Assembly (NCBI GenBank): GCA_029259775.1 | Contig: JAJDEN010000007.1 | Coordinates: forward strand, 1 to 44,490 | Length of the DNA: 44,490 nucleotides | Direction: 5' to 3' | Origin: Planctomycetota bacterium | GTDB lineage: Bacteria > Planctomycetota > PLA2 > JAEUHO01 | Shown: positions 32,189 to 41,218 of the stretch, piece by piece | How the letters are laid out: every line of letters begins with the position of its first letter | Position numbering within the stretch: the stretch's first letter is position 1 | Made by a program: the position numbers and the translations under genes | The notes under the pieces: generated by a model | What the model saw: only the letters and a program-made list of their open reading frames with translations | Database searches by the model: none | Told to the model about the DNA's origin: nothing

Positions 32189-33667
32189 ATGGTCACGAGC
32201 CCCGATCGACGCACCTTCCGCGGCCTCCTGCAGACGCTGCCGGCGGCTCTGATGTTTCTCGCCGTCTGCCTGCCCGTGACGCTTCCCGGTGCCCTCCGCA
32301 GCGCGGAGGCAGACGAGCCTCCTTCGAAGGAGGACGCGAGGCCGGCAGCGACGCCGGCTTTCCCGGGCTCGAGGCTCGCCTTCACGGGCAGCGCAGGCTT
32401 CAAGGACCTCGGCTCGCTGGGCCAGGAGGACTTCCGCTTCGATCTGAAGGTGACGAATCCGCTCCAGGAGGCCGTCACGATCCGCCGCGGCAACCTGCTG
32501 CTCTGCCACCGCGGCGGCTGGCTCGTCCCGCTCGATCCCGAGGCCATCGACGGCAGCTTCTTCCGCGGTGAGATCAAGCTGAAGCCCGGCGAGACGCGCG
32601 TCGTGGCCGGGCAGAAGTACCGCGCCACCACACCCGCCACCCACGCGATCCTCTCGCTGGAAGCCAGCGACGGGGTCGCGCAGGTGTCGATCCCGATCCA
32701 GCGCGAGGGCTTCGCGAAGCCGAGCGCGTGCGCGCCCCTGCACCCGCTCGGTGTTGGCGTGGTGGGACCGCTCGAGGCGCTGCCGTTCTCGGACGGCAAG
32801 GTCTCGCTGCTCCTGATCGGCCAGCACCAGGTGCTCGGCGGCGCGAAGCCCACGGATGTCGTCACGACGGTCTCGGTCGGCAGCGACAAGGGATCGATGG
32901 ATCCCGTCACGTGGAAGGGCCTGGACGCGAAGGGCGACCTGCGCGCGCTCTGGCCCTTCGCCAAGCGCATCCAGGTGTTCGACGGCTTCGCGGCCGGACG
33001 CGTCCGGCTGACGTCGCAGGCCGTCGTCGATGGCCGCAAGGTCTCCTTCACGTCCTCGTGGGCCGTCCAGGCCGTCAAGCCCTTGGTCGTGCGCGCACCC
33101 GTACTCGGCACGTGGCAGCTGAGCAACGGCCCGGGGCAGACCGACGTGCATGACCACTACGTCAGCCCACAGTACCGCTACGCCTACGACATGGTCGTCC
33201 TCAAGGGGGGCCGTACGCACGCCGGAGACCCCCACAGCAACGACGCCTACTTCGCGTGGAACCGCTCCATCCGCGCCGTCGCCGACGGCGAGGTCGTAGA
33301 CGTATGCGACCGCGAGCGCGACAACCCCGGCTACCGGGGCTCGCTCTCGACCTGCTACAACAACCGCGTCGTCATCAAGCACGCGAACGGGCTCTACACG
33401 GCCTACCTGCACATCCGCCAGCGCAGCGTCGCGCAGGGCCTGCACCTGGGCTCGGTCGTGCGCGCCGGGCAGGTGATCGCCCGCGTGGGCAACAGCGGCG
33501 ACTCCTCGGAGCCGCATCTGCACTTCATGGCGTTCCGCATCGACAAGGCCGGGCGCATGGTCTCGGTGCCGGTCGGCTTCAGCAACGCGTGGCACGACGC
33601 GAAGGCCACGCTGGGCGTCGTCGGCGTTCCGCTGGGCGGCAAGATCTACCACTTCCGCAACAAGTAG
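32189..33667 (+). CDS. Secreted M23-family peptidase (LytM-like)
   Basis: A 492-residue exported protein with a C-terminal M23 zinc peptidase domain, which cuts peptide cross-links in peptidoglycan. The ATG at 32189 has GGAGGG about 4 nt upstream; the signal peptide is LPAALMFLAVCLPVTLPGAL. Residues ~60-310 form beta-rich domains (FDLKVTNPLQEAVTIRRGNL). The peptidase part begins at ~315: DVHDHYVSPQYRYAYDMVV (first zinc region, with the Asp), GEVVDVCD, VVIKHANGLYTAYLHI, GQVIARVGNSGDSSEPHLHF (His-x-His at ~445) . The usual first His is not in the standard HxxxD spacing; DVHDH just upstream may supply it. It is divergent from selA. Confidence 0.88.
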   Translation: MVTSPDRRTFRGLLQTLPAALMFLAVCLPVTLPGALRSAEADEPPSKEDARPAATPAFPGSRLAFTGSAGFKDLGSLGQEDFRFDLKVTNPLQEAVTIRRGNLLLCHRGGWLVPLDPEAIDGSFFRGEIKLKPGETRVVAGQKYRATTPATHAILSLEASDGVAQVSIPIQREGFAKPSACAPLHPLGVGVVGPLEALPFSDGKVSLLLIGQHQVLGGAKPTDVVTTVSVGSDKGSMDPVTWKGLDAKGDLRALWPFAKRIQVFDGFAAGRVRLTSQAVVDGRKVSFTSSWAVQAVKPLVVRAPVLGTWQLSNGPGQTDVHDHYVSPQYRYAYDMVVLKGGRTHAGDPHSNDAYFAWNRSIRAVADGEVVDVCDRERDNPGYRGSLSTCYNNRVVIKHANGLYTAYLHIRQRSVAQGLHLGSVVRAGQVIARVGNSGDSSEPHLHFMAFRIDKAGRMVSVPVGFSNAWHDAKATLGVVGVPLGGKIYHFRNK

Positions 33668-33782
33668 CGCGGACACGTAGCTTCGAGAGGGTGAGCGCAC
33701 GCCGCGCGTAGCTCCACGGCCAATCCACCGACTCTCCACAGAGCCCGGTTCGTCGCGGGTTCGGAGGGTCCGCCCGCGCTGC

Positions 33783-33788
33783 TAGATT
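33783..33788 (+). promoter_or_regulatory. Candidate -10 (TAGATT) for mutS
   Basis: TAGATT lies 29 nt before the GTG start. TTCGGA (33760-33765) is a weak -35 at 17 nt spacing. Confidence 0.4.
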
Positions 33789-33817
33789 GCGTCGCTCACC
33801 CGAGTTCCGGAGACGAC

Positions 33818-36427
33818 GTGGCCAAGACGTCCGCCATGGATCAGTACGCCGACGCGAAGAAGCGCTACCCCGACGCGGTGCTCTTCTTCCGCATGGGCGA
33901 CTTCTACGAGATGTTCCACGACGACGCGAAGCTCGTGTCGAAGGAGCTGGGGCTCACGCTGACGGCGCGCGACAAGGAGCGCAAGGTGCCCATGGCCGGC
34001 GTCCCCGTGAAGGCGGCCGACGCCTACCTCCAGCGCCTGCTCGCGCGCGGCCACAAGGTCGCGATCTGCGAGCAGACAAGCGACCCCAAGCTGACGAAGG
34101 GTCTGCTCGAACGCGACGTCGTGCGTGTGCTCACGCCCGGCACGCTCACCGAGGACGAGTCGCTCGACCCGCGCGAGAGCAACTTCCTGCTCGCCGTCTG
34201 CCCGCCGCCGAAGAAGAGCCGCAAGCGCCGCGTCGGCCTGGCGTGGGTCGACCTCTCGACCGGTCGCTTCCTGGTGTCTGAGCCCTCCATCGACGCGCTG
34301 CTCGATGAGCTCGCGCGCATCCAGCCGGCCGAAGTCCTGCTGCCCGAGAACGAGCTCGGCATGGAGCTCGGTGCTGAGATCGCCGTCCAGCAGCGCACGA
34401 TCGTCACCTACGTGCCGCCGTGGAGCACGGAGGCCGAGTCCGGCGTGCGTGCCCTGAAGGAGCACTTCAAGGTCGGCAGCCTGACCGGCTTCGGCATGGA
34501 GCGCATGACGGCGGCGCAGGGCGCGGCGGGCGCCGTGCTCGAGTACTTGCGCGAGACGCAGCTGACCTCGCTCGGTCACGTCACGCGCATCGAGCGTCAC
34601 GATGCCGAGGGCGCGTTGATCCTCGGCCAGACCACGCGGCGCCGCCTCGACCTCGTGCAGCGCAGCGACGGCTCGCGCGACATGACCCTCGTCAGCGTGC
34701 TCGACCGCACCAAGACCGCCATGGGCGGCCGCATGATGCGCGACTGGATCCTCGCGCCGCTCACCAACCGCGCGATCATCGAGCGCCGCCACGACGGCGT
34801 CGAGGAGTTCGTGAAGGACGGCTTCCTGCGCCGCGACGTTCGCGACGTGCTCGCGAACGTGCGCGACGTCGAGCGCATCCTCGCGCGTGTCGCGGTCAAT
34901 CGCGCCAATGCACGCGATCTGCTGAGCCTCTCACAGAGCCTCGAGTCGCTTCCGCCGCTGAAAAGCCTCATGGCCGACGTCTACAGCAAGACGCTGGCCG
35001 ACCTGCGCGACCGCATCCACTGCTTCGAGGAGCTCACCACGCTGCTCGCGCGCGCCCTGATCGACAATCCCCCCACCGGGGTGACCGAGGGCGGCATGAT
35101 CCGCGCCGGCTACGACCCGAAGCTCGACGAGCTGCGTGATCTCAGCCGCAACGCCAAGGACTGGATCGCCAACTACCAGGCCCAGGAAGCCGAACGCACC
35201 GGCATCCCGAAGCTCAAGGTCGGCTTCAACCGCGTGTTCGGCTACTACCTCGAGGTCACGCACGCCCACAAGGACAAGGTGCCCGAGGACTACGTCCGCA
35301 AGCAGACGCTCACGAACGCCGAACGCTACGTCACCCCTGAGCTCGACGAGTACGAGAAGAAGGTGCTCCGCGCCGACGAGAAGGCGCGTGATCTCGAGTA
35401 CAGCATCTTCGGCGTGCTGCGTGAGACGACCGCCGAGCAGATCCCCGGCCTGCAGGCCACCGCCGCGGTGCTCGCGGAGATCGACGTCCTCGCCTCGCTG
35501 GCCGAAGCCGCCGCGGCCAACGACTACGTGAGGCCTGAGCTGCTCGACGACCGCACGCTCGAGCTGCGCGACGCGCGCCACCCCGTCGTGGAGTCGGCGC
35601 TGCAGGATGGCGAGCGCTTCGTGCCCAACGACACGGAGCTCGACGGCGACAAGCGCATCGCGCTCATCACCGGCCCCAACATGGCCGGCAAGAGCACCTA
35701 CATCCGCCAGACGGCCATCGTGGTGCTCATGGCGCAGATGGGCTCGTTCGTGCCCGCGTCGAAGGCGCGCATCGGCATCTGCGATCGCTTGTTCACACGC
35801 GTCGGCGCCGAGGACGACCTCGCGCGCGGGCAGTCGACGTTCATGGTCGAGATGAGCGAGGCGGCCTACATCCTCAACCACGCTACGAGCAAGAGCCTGG
35901 TGATCCTCGACGAGGTCGGCCGCGGCACGAGCACGTTCGACGGCATCGCCATCGCCTGGGCGCTGACGGAGTACCTCTCCGAAGTGACCGGTGCGCGGAC
36001 GCTCTTCGCCACGCACTATGCCGAGCTGACGCGCCTCTCCGACGAGCTGACGTCGGTCAAGAACCTCAACGTGGCGGTGCGCGAGTGGGGCGACTCGATC
36101 GTGTTCCTCCGGCGCATCCAACCGGGTGCCACCGATCGCTCCTACGGCATCCACGTCGCGCGGCTGGCAGGCGTCCCGGAGGCGGTGGTCGAGCGCGCGC
36201 GCGGCATCCTCAAGGGCCTCGAGGGCGACCGCGACGGCTCGGTGGACCGCATCACCTTCGGCGACGCGCCCGCACCCACGGCGCATGACCCGCAGTTGGG
36301 CCTGTTCGCGCCTGCCGCGCCCAACCCGGTGGTCGATGAGCTGGCGGGCCTGGACGTCGACAACATGACGCCGGTCGAGGCGCTCACGAAGCTCGCGGAG
36401 CTGCGCAAGCGCGCGCGGCGGGGCTAG
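33818..36427 (+). CDS. mutS: DNA mismatch repair protein MutS
   Basis: An 869-residue ATPase that recognises base mismatches and starts repair with MutL. The GTG at 33818 has GGAG 6 nt upstream. The mismatch-binding F-x-E motif is in FRMGDFYEMFHDD (~25-37), so it is a true MutS rather than MutS2. Connector, lever and clamp regions follow (TGIPKLKVGFNRVFGYYLEV). The ATPase has Walker A GPNMAGKSTY (~619), the ARGQSTFMVEM segment, Walker B SLVILDEVGRGTSTFDGIAI and the LFATHYAEL switch. The C-terminal ~40 residues are short of the helical tetramer tail seen in some homologues but include PVEALTKLAELRKRA. Length is normal. It converges on a lipoprotein gene after 10 nt. Confidence 0.97.
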   Translation: MAKTSAMDQYADAKKRYPDAVLFFRMGDFYEMFHDDAKLVSKELGLTLTARDKERKVPMAGVPVKAADAYLQRLLARGHKVAICEQTSDPKLTKGLLERDVVRVLTPGTLTEDESLDPRESNFLLAVCPPPKKSRKRRVGLAWVDLSTGRFLVSEPSIDALLDELARIQPAEVLLPENELGMELGAEIAVQQRTIVTYVPPWSTEAESGVRALKEHFKVGSLTGFGMERMTAAQGAAGAVLEYLRETQLTSLGHVTRIERHDAEGALILGQTTRRRLDLVQRSDGSRDMTLVSVLDRTKTAMGGRMMRDWILAPLTNRAIIERRHDGVEEFVKDGFLRRDVRDVLANVRDVERILARVAVNRANARDLLSLSQSLESLPPLKSLMADVYSKTLADLRDRIHCFEELTTLLARALIDNPPTGVTEGGMIRAGYDPKLDELRDLSRNAKDWIANYQAQEAERTGIPKLKVGFNRVFGYYLEVTHAHKDKVPEDYVRKQTLTNAERYVTPELDEYEKKVLRADEKARDLEYSIFGVLRETTAEQIPGLQATAAVLAEIDVLASLAEAAAANDYVRPELLDDRTLELRDARHPVVESALQDGERFVPNDTELDGDKRIALITGPNMAGKSTYIRQTAIVVLMAQMGSFVPASKARIGICDRLFTRVGAEDDLARGQSTFMVEMSEAAYILNHATSKSLVILDEVGRGTSTFDGIAIAWALTEYLSEVTGARTLFATHYAELTRLSDELTSVKNLNVAVREWGDSIVFLRRIQPGATDRSYGIHVARLAGVPEAVVERARGILKGLEGDRDGSVDRITFGDAPAPTAHDPQLGLFAPAAPNPVVDELAGLDVDNMTPVEALTKLAELRKRARRG

Positions 36428-36437
36428 GTGAGCCGGG

Positions 36438-37370
36438 CTACTTGCCCGGATCGGTCTTGGGCGTGTCGGACTTCGGAGCGTCGGCCTTGGGGGCGTCCGA
36501 CTTCGGGACCTCTTCGGGGTTGGTGCCGGGCTTCGCGTCCGGCGGGCCCTTCTTCGTGTCGTCCTTCTTGGCTTCGACCTTCTTCGGCATCGGCGGCTTC
36601 TGCATGGCGCGCTTGGTGAGCATCTGCGCGTCCGGCGCGTGCGTGAAGGGCTTGAGCTTCAGCTTGTCGCTCGCTTCGAAGACGACCGACATCGAGAGGT
36701 CCTTCGAGCCCTCGAGGATCTTGTCGTAGGTCACGTTCCAGGAGATCTCGTTCTTGTCCTCGGCCTTGACGCCGTTGTGCTCGAGGATCTTGGTCGGCAG
36801 GGTGAGCACGACCTTGATGTCGAGCGTCTTGACCTGCTCCTGCACCATCGTCAGGACGGTCGTCGGATCCATGCCGCCCATCGCCTGGGGGTCCGCGCCG
36901 GAGAGCGAGTTCTTCAGCGTGAGCTTCCACGCGCCCTTGGGGGCCTTCTCGCTCTTCTCGACGCGCGAGAGCGTGACGGCCGACGAGAAGAACGCGCCGC
37001 CCTTCGCCGCGGCCTCGAGGGTCGTGAACTTGGCCTCGATCGTCGTGGTGCGGAGGTCCTTCTCGACGCTCTCCTTCGCGCTGGTGATCTCGTAGCCCTT
37101 CGCCTTGGCGGCGGCCTTCTTGAACCAGATGGGCGAGACTGCGTTCGGGACGTCCTCGGGCTTGAGGTTCGCCGACTCGGCCGGGTCCTTGCCCTGGAAC
37201 GAGTCGTACATGCCCATGAGCTCGCGCATCTTGTCGAGCTGGATGACGTAGCTGGACACGATGGTGCCGCTGCCGTCTTCCTTGATCGTGATGACGTCCT
37301 TGGACTTGTTGCAGCCGATGAGCGGCAGGGCAAGGAGCGCGGCGAGAGCGAGAACGAAGAGACGGCGCAT
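36438..37370 (-). CDS. Lipoprotein with acidic/Lys repeat tail, unknown function
   Basis: A 310-residue lipoprotein. The ATG has AGGAG 7 nt upstream. The signal ends in a lipobox (LALPLIGC, Cys20). The mature part is beta-rich at first (VITIKEDGSGTIVSSYVIQL), then alternates strands and Lys-rich helices up to ~245. The last ~50 residues are low complexity with repeated (K/P)SDAPKADAPKSDTPKTD units. No family was recognised. The neighbours upstream on the strand (trmB, M28 peptidase) end 50 nt before its start, so it may share their transcript. Confidence 0.78.
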   Translation of the reverse strand: MRRLFVLALAALLALPLIGCNKSKDVITIKEDGSGTIVSSYVIQLDKMRELMGMYDSFQGKDPAESANLKPEDVPNAVSPIWFKKAAAKAKGYEITSAKESVEKDLRTTTIEAKFTTLEAAAKGGAFFSSAVTLSRVEKSEKAPKGAWKLTLKNSLSGADPQAMGGMDPTTVLTMVQEQVKTLDIKVVLTLPTKILEHNGVKAEDKNEISWNVTYDKILEGSKDLSMSVVFEASDKLKLKPFTHAPDAQMLTKRAMQKPPMPKKVEAKKDDTKKGPPDAKPGTNPEEVPKSDAPKADAPKSDTPKTDPGK

Positions 37371-37420
37371 GCGGAGACTCCTGGAGGGCAGGGCCTCAGA
37401 GGATACGCGAGGCAGCGGGC

Positions 37421-39709
37421 CTACCTCTCGCTACGCGCGAGCCACGTGAGGAGGTTGCCGCCCAGGGCGCCGCGGATCGCCTTGCGCTGCTTGCTGCCGG
37501 GAAGATCCCAGCCGGCAGGCTGCTTCTTGGTCCAGGCCGCCAATCGGTCGAGCGGATACCGACCGAGTACGACGGGTATGGCGGGGCCGTCAACATCAGG
37601 AGCCGTCAGCTGGAGCGCATCAGGCGCACCGAGCACGACAGGCAACACCGAAGGGCCGAGGAGCCTCTGCGAGGCCCCTAGCTTCACCCATGCGTGCAGC
37701 GTGCCGCTGTAGGTGGCGGGCATGGTGCCCAAAGCCTTGCGCGCCGCTGGCCAGTGTTCGGTGGCAAGCCCGCTCAGATCAGGAAGCACGCCGGCCTGCC
37801 GACAGGCAGCGATCACCGCTGCCACGTCACCGGTCGCATGCTTGTCATCCGTGCACGACCGCCAGGGCATCAGGAGTCGATACCCGATCTTCGCGAGGGA
37901 AGAGAGGCTTGCGGGGGCCTTGCTGGCGACGCCCGCGCAACACGCGGCAGGAAGGAGTACGAACTTCCCTTGGTTCCACGCGTGCCCGACGTCCGCAGCT
38001 CGACGTGCAAGCACGTACGGTGATCCCTTCTGGCTCGCGAGGTGCTCAAGGGCCGTCCAGGCGGCTGCCGGATCTTCGGACTCAGGCACGCGGACGACCA
38101 CGCCCGCAAGCCCCTCGGCCCGCCCATGCTCATCCAAGTCGAACTCATGGAATGCCTTGAGCTTCTTGTCGTAGGTCTGAAGCTTCCCTTGCGCGTGCCA
38201 GGCGAGCCCAAGCCTCGGCCCCTCGTTCAGCAGGTACTCCGCCATGCCGTTCGGGTCCGCCAACGGCTTCTCGTACGTCGCAAGCTTCACGAGGATCGAG
38301 CCGACGACACGTGCTGCCGCCTCGAGGCACGCGGCCTTGATGATCTCGGTGTCGTCCTTCGGCGTGTGGTAGTGCGGGTGCTTGCCCTTGGTCGAGATCG
38401 CGAACGACGGGATGCCGCGCTCGTGGAAGGGCCAGTGGTCGCTGAACGGTCCCGTGCGCAAGCCGAAGCTCGTCTGCTTCTTCACGCTCGCGGGAAGCAG
38501 CTTCTCGATCAGCGCCTGCATCGTGGGGTAGCTGCCGCCGCCGTTCACCGCGACGACGGGCTCACCCTGGCCCATCATGTCCATGTTGAGCACGGCCACG
38601 ATCTCACCCTGGAACGGGTAACGCGCGGCGAGCGCCTTGCTGCCCCACAGCCCCTGCTCCTCGGCTCCGAAGCCGCAGAAGATCACCGTGCGCTTCGGGC
38701 GGAAGCGGTTCGCCGTGAGGATGTCAGCCAGGTGGATCATGACGGCCGTGCCCGAGGCGTTGTCGTCCGCGCCGTTGAACACCTGCCCGTCGGGGCCGAC
38801 GCCCAGGTGATCCATGTGGGCACCCACCAAGATGATCTCGTCCTTGAGATCGGGGTCGCGCCCCTTGATGGAGCCGAGCGCATTGTGGCCCTTGGCACGC
38901 GGCACGTAGTCCGCGTGGACCTCCATCTGGATCTTCACGCCTGTCGCGAAGCCCTTGCCGGGCTTGCCCTCGTCGCGGCTCTTCTTGAGTGCGGCGAGCG
39001 TCGTCTTCTGCCCAGCGAAGATGGTGTCGGCCACCTTGCCCGACATCCACAGCGCGGGCAGCTTGCCGCGGCGGAAGCGGTTCTGGATGGTGCCGGTCGA
39101 GGCGGCCTCGCCCTGCACGAGCAGGAAGCCCGCGGCCCCCTTGTCGGCGGCGGTCGCGGACTTGTAGCCGATGTAGCCCTCGGTCTTGAACTCGGACGCG
39201 CGCGCCTTGGGCGCACCGCGGATCGCGATGACGATCTTGCCCTTCACGTCGAGGCCGGCGTAGTCGTCCCAGCCCGCGTCAGCCCGCGCGATGCCGTAGC
39301 CGACGAAGATCGCTTCGGCTTCCACCGTGCCGCTGCCGGAGTAGTTGAGGTCGAAGTAGTCCGTGCCGTAGGCGAGCGCCTTGCCGGCGATCTTCAGCTC
39401 GATCGGCGCCTTCGTGTTGCTCGCAGCGAAGCCGAAGGGTTCGAGATAGGTGCCTCCGGCGTCCGACGGGTGCAGGCCGAACTCGCTCATCTTGGCGAGC
39501 ATCCAGTTCTCGACGAGCGAGCCGCCCTCGAAGGCGGTCTTGCGGCCCTTCATCTTGTCGTCGGCGAGCTCGGCGACGAGCTCAAGCGCCTTCGCACCCG
39601 AGAGCCCCGCGAGTTCCTCCTTGAGCTGCGCGTCGTCCTCACCGGCGACGGCGAGCGGCGTCCACAGGAGCGCGAGAGCCAAGAGCAGGCAGAGGGGGAT
39701 TCGCATCAT
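37421..39709 (-). CDS. Secreted M28-family zinc peptidase with PA domain and long C-terminal region
   Basis: A 762-residue exported metallopeptidase. Signal peptide MMRIPLCLLLALALLWTPLA. A PA domain (IFVGYGIARADAGWDDYAGL, DVKGKIVIAI) is inserted before the catalytic core. Zinc and catalytic motifs of M28 are complete: GAHMDHLG (~291), NGADDNASG (~313), AEEQGLWGS (~350), NMDMMGQ (~376) and HPHYHTPKDD (~446). The C-terminal ~250 residues have no recognised domain and contain several Cys (AACCAG, WRSCTDD, IAACRQ). The ATG overlaps the trmB stop (ATGA) with GGAAGGA just upstream, so it is coupled to trmB. It resembles the M28 protein at 2283-4100 in plan but lacks the PDZ domain. Confidence 0.92.
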   Translation of the reverse strand: MMRIPLCLLLALALLWTPLAVAGEDDAQLKEELAGLSGAKALELVAELADDKMKGRKTAFEGGSLVENWMLAKMSEFGLHPSDAGGTYLEPFGFAASNTKAPIELKIAGKALAYGTDYFDLNYSGSGTVEAEAIFVGYGIARADAGWDDYAGLDVKGKIVIAIRGAPKARASEFKTEGYIGYKSATAADKGAAGFLLVQGEAASTGTIQNRFRRGKLPALWMSGKVADTIFAGQKTTLAALKKSRDEGKPGKGFATGVKIQMEVHADYVPRAKGHNALGSIKGRDPDLKDEIILVGAHMDHLGVGPDGQVFNGADDNASGTAVMIHLADILTANRFRPKRTVIFCGFGAEEQGLWGSKALAARYPFQGEIVAVLNMDMMGQGEPVVAVNGGGSYPTMQALIEKLLPASVKKQTSFGLRTGPFSDHWPFHERGIPSFAISTKGKHPHYHTPKDDTEIIKAACLEAAARVVGSILVKLATYEKPLADPNGMAEYLLNEGPRLGLAWHAQGKLQTYDKKLKAFHEFDLDEHGRAEGLAGVVVRVPESEDPAAAWTALEHLASQKGSPYVLARRAADVGHAWNQGKFVLLPAACCAGVASKAPASLSSLAKIGYRLLMPWRSCTDDKHATGDVAAVIAACRQAGVLPDLSGLATEHWPAARKALGTMPATYSGTLHAWVKLGASQRLLGPSVLPVVLGAPDALQLTAPDVDGPAIPVVLGRYPLDRLAAWTKKQPAGWDLPGSKQRKAIRGALGGNLLTWLARSER

Positions 39710-40335
39710 GCGTCCTTCCGGAACCTGAGAAAGTGAATGCTGCGGCCCATGGCGCGCCAGCGCTCCTCGAACACCGTCGGACGGTCGCCGGCCACGCCGC
39801 CTTCGCCGGGCGCCGCGCCGTCCACGGGCACGAGACCGCCCGCTTCCGCGAACGCTTCACGGATCTCGGCGACGTAGTCGTCGGAGTCCGTCGCGAGATC
39901 GATGCGGCCGTCCGCGGAGAGCGCGTCACGCAGGGAACCGACGAACTCGGGCGTCATCAACCGGTAGCGCGCATGATGCGCCTTCGGCCACGGATCCGGG
40001 AAGTAGATGTGGAAGGCGTGGACGCGGCCGGGCGTGAGGAAGGGGCCGACGAGATCGCCGGCGGGCCGCCAGATCCACCGCAGGTTGGGCATCGGCTTCC
40101 CGCGGCGCTCGAGCCGGCGGATCGCCCGGTGGACGCGCTTGCGGCTGTACTCGATGCCCAGCCAGTTGCGATCGGGGCGCTCCACGGCGCACTCGTAGAG
40201 GAAGTCGTCGTCGCCGCAGCCGATCTCGACCTCGAGCGGCAGGCTCGGATCCTCGAAGGACGGGCCGGCCCCTCCGCCGAGGAGCCAGTCTTCCCACGTG
40301 GTCTCGTAGGGGCGGAGAATGACGGACGATCGCAT
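39706..40335 (-). CDS. trmB: tRNA (guanine-N7-)-methyltransferase
   Basis: A 209-residue SAM-dependent enzyme that makes m7G46 in the tRNA variable loop. Motifs: VEIGCGDDDFLYE (SAM binding), NWLGIEYSRKRVHRAIRR, and the diagnostic HIYFPDPWPKAHHARYRLMT and FEERWRAMGRSIHFLRF. Length is normal. The ATG has no clear Shine-Dalgarno at the right distance (ggcag/tcccATG context); a TAGGCT hexamer ends 9 nt upstream. It is the first gene of a unit with the M28 peptidase, overlapping it by 4 nt. Confidence 0.95.
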   Translation of the reverse strand: MRSSVILRPYETTWEDWLLGGGAGPSFEDPSLPLEVEIGCGDDDFLYECAVERPDRNWLGIEYSRKRVHRAIRRLERRGKPMPNLRWIWRPAGDLVGPFLTPGRVHAFHIYFPDPWPKAHHARYRLMTPEFVGSLRDALSADGRIDLATDSDDYVAEIREAFAEAGGLVPVDGAAPGEGGVAGDRPTVFEERWRAMGRSIHFLRFRKDA

Positions 40336-40344
40336 GGGAGGCAG

Positions 40345-40350
40345 AGCCTA
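40345..40350 (-). promoter_or_regulatory. Candidate -10 element, possible leaderless start of trmB
   Basis: TAGGCT on the minus strand ends 9 nt before the trmB ATG, the same hexamer as ahead of the TPR gene at 5109. Confidence 0.35.
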
Positions 40351-40395
40351 CCCGAGGCGGCGGCCGCCAGTCCCCGAGAGCGCGTCGCTCGCGGC

Positions 40396-40462
40396 TCTAG
40401 CCCTGCCGGGCCCGCCGGCCGCCTAGCGCACGGTCAGCGTGGTGCTTCTAGCCCTGCCGGGC
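40396..40462. repeat. 16-bp direct repeat tctagccctgccgggc
   Basis: Copies at 40396-40411 and 40447-40462, both in the spacer between trmB and the LuxR-type gene. Each copy is followed by a GC palindrome (gggcccgccggcc; gggcgtctgtgcgccc), which could act in ending the upstream minus-strand transcript. Confidence 0.7.
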
Positions 40463-40480
40463 GTCTGTGCGCCCGGCCAT

Positions 40481-41104
40481 TCAACGCGCTCGCCTGTGCT
40501 TGAGGTCCGCGATCGGAGCGTCGAAGGCCCGCAGGGCCAGCTCGACGCGGTTGCGCACACGGCACTTCGTGAAGACGGACATCAGCACGTTCTTCACCGT
40601 CTTCTCGACGATGCCGAGCTTGCCGGCCACTTCAGCGTTCGTGTGGCCCCGGGCTACGCCCGCGGCGACCTGCGCCTCGCGCAGCGTCAGGCCGAAACGC
40701 GACTGCAGGCGCCGCACCGAGGGCTCAGCCCACGGAATCTGCGACTGCGTACGCAGCACGATGTGCGGGACGTGGTCGCGCACCGTCGACTCGACGGAGA
40801 TGCGGAGGCGGCATTCCGCCTCGTCCGGGTAGTAGATGTCGGCCGACGCCGGGCCCCGCTGGCTCCGCATGCGGTCGATGAACGTCTCGAGCCAGTGGTC
40901 GACAGTGGCAGGGAGCAATCCGTCGCGCCCCCGCGGTGTGCCGTCACGCAGCATGTTGCCGGCGGCGGTGTTGCTGTACAGCACCCTCCGATCGGCTGAG
41001 AGAAGTGCTACGCCTCGATCGGGGTCGGAATCCAGAAGATCCTTCCCGATCGCCACCAGGTCTCGTTCTGTGAGCATATGGCTGCTTGCCGTGCTTTGAA
41101 TCAC
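40481..41104 (-). CDS. LuxR-type transcriptional regulator with PAS-like N-terminus
   Basis: A 207-residue regulator. Residues ~30-120 have a PAS-like pattern (GVALLSADRRVLYSNTAAGN, then MLRDG), as in stand-alone LuxR proteins. The C-terminal ~60 residues are a LuxR HTH: LTLREAQVAAGVARGHTNAE followed by VAGKLGIVEKTVKNVLMSVF. There is no response-regulator receiver domain. The GTG at 41104 has GGAG 9 nt upstream; an ATG at 41077 has none. It lies 114 nt downstream of an MFS transporter gene on the same strand and may share its transcript. The ligand is unknown. Confidence 0.88.
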   Translation of the reverse strand: MIQSTASSHMLTERDLVAIGKDLLDSDPDRGVALLSADRRVLYSNTAAGNMLRDGTPRGRDGLLPATVDHWLETFIDRMRSQRGPASADIYYPDEAECRLRISVESTVRDHVPHIVLRTQSQIPWAEPSVRRLQSRFGLTLREAQVAAGVARGHTNAEVAGKLGIVEKTVKNVLMSVFTKCRVRNRVELALRAFDAPIADLKHRRAR

Positions 41105-41218
41105 GGATCGTCGCTCCAGTCTGGTGCCGCCCCCGTTGCCGCAAGCCTAAAGCCCCGCTTGCTGCTCCTATTGACGGGCCCAGGGGTCCCCGTGTTCCGG
41201 ATTAATCGTGGCAACAGT

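Noticed and set aside
34931..36286. 451-codon minus-strand frame opposite mutS
   Set aside because: Shadow of the conserved MutS clamp and ATPase regions.
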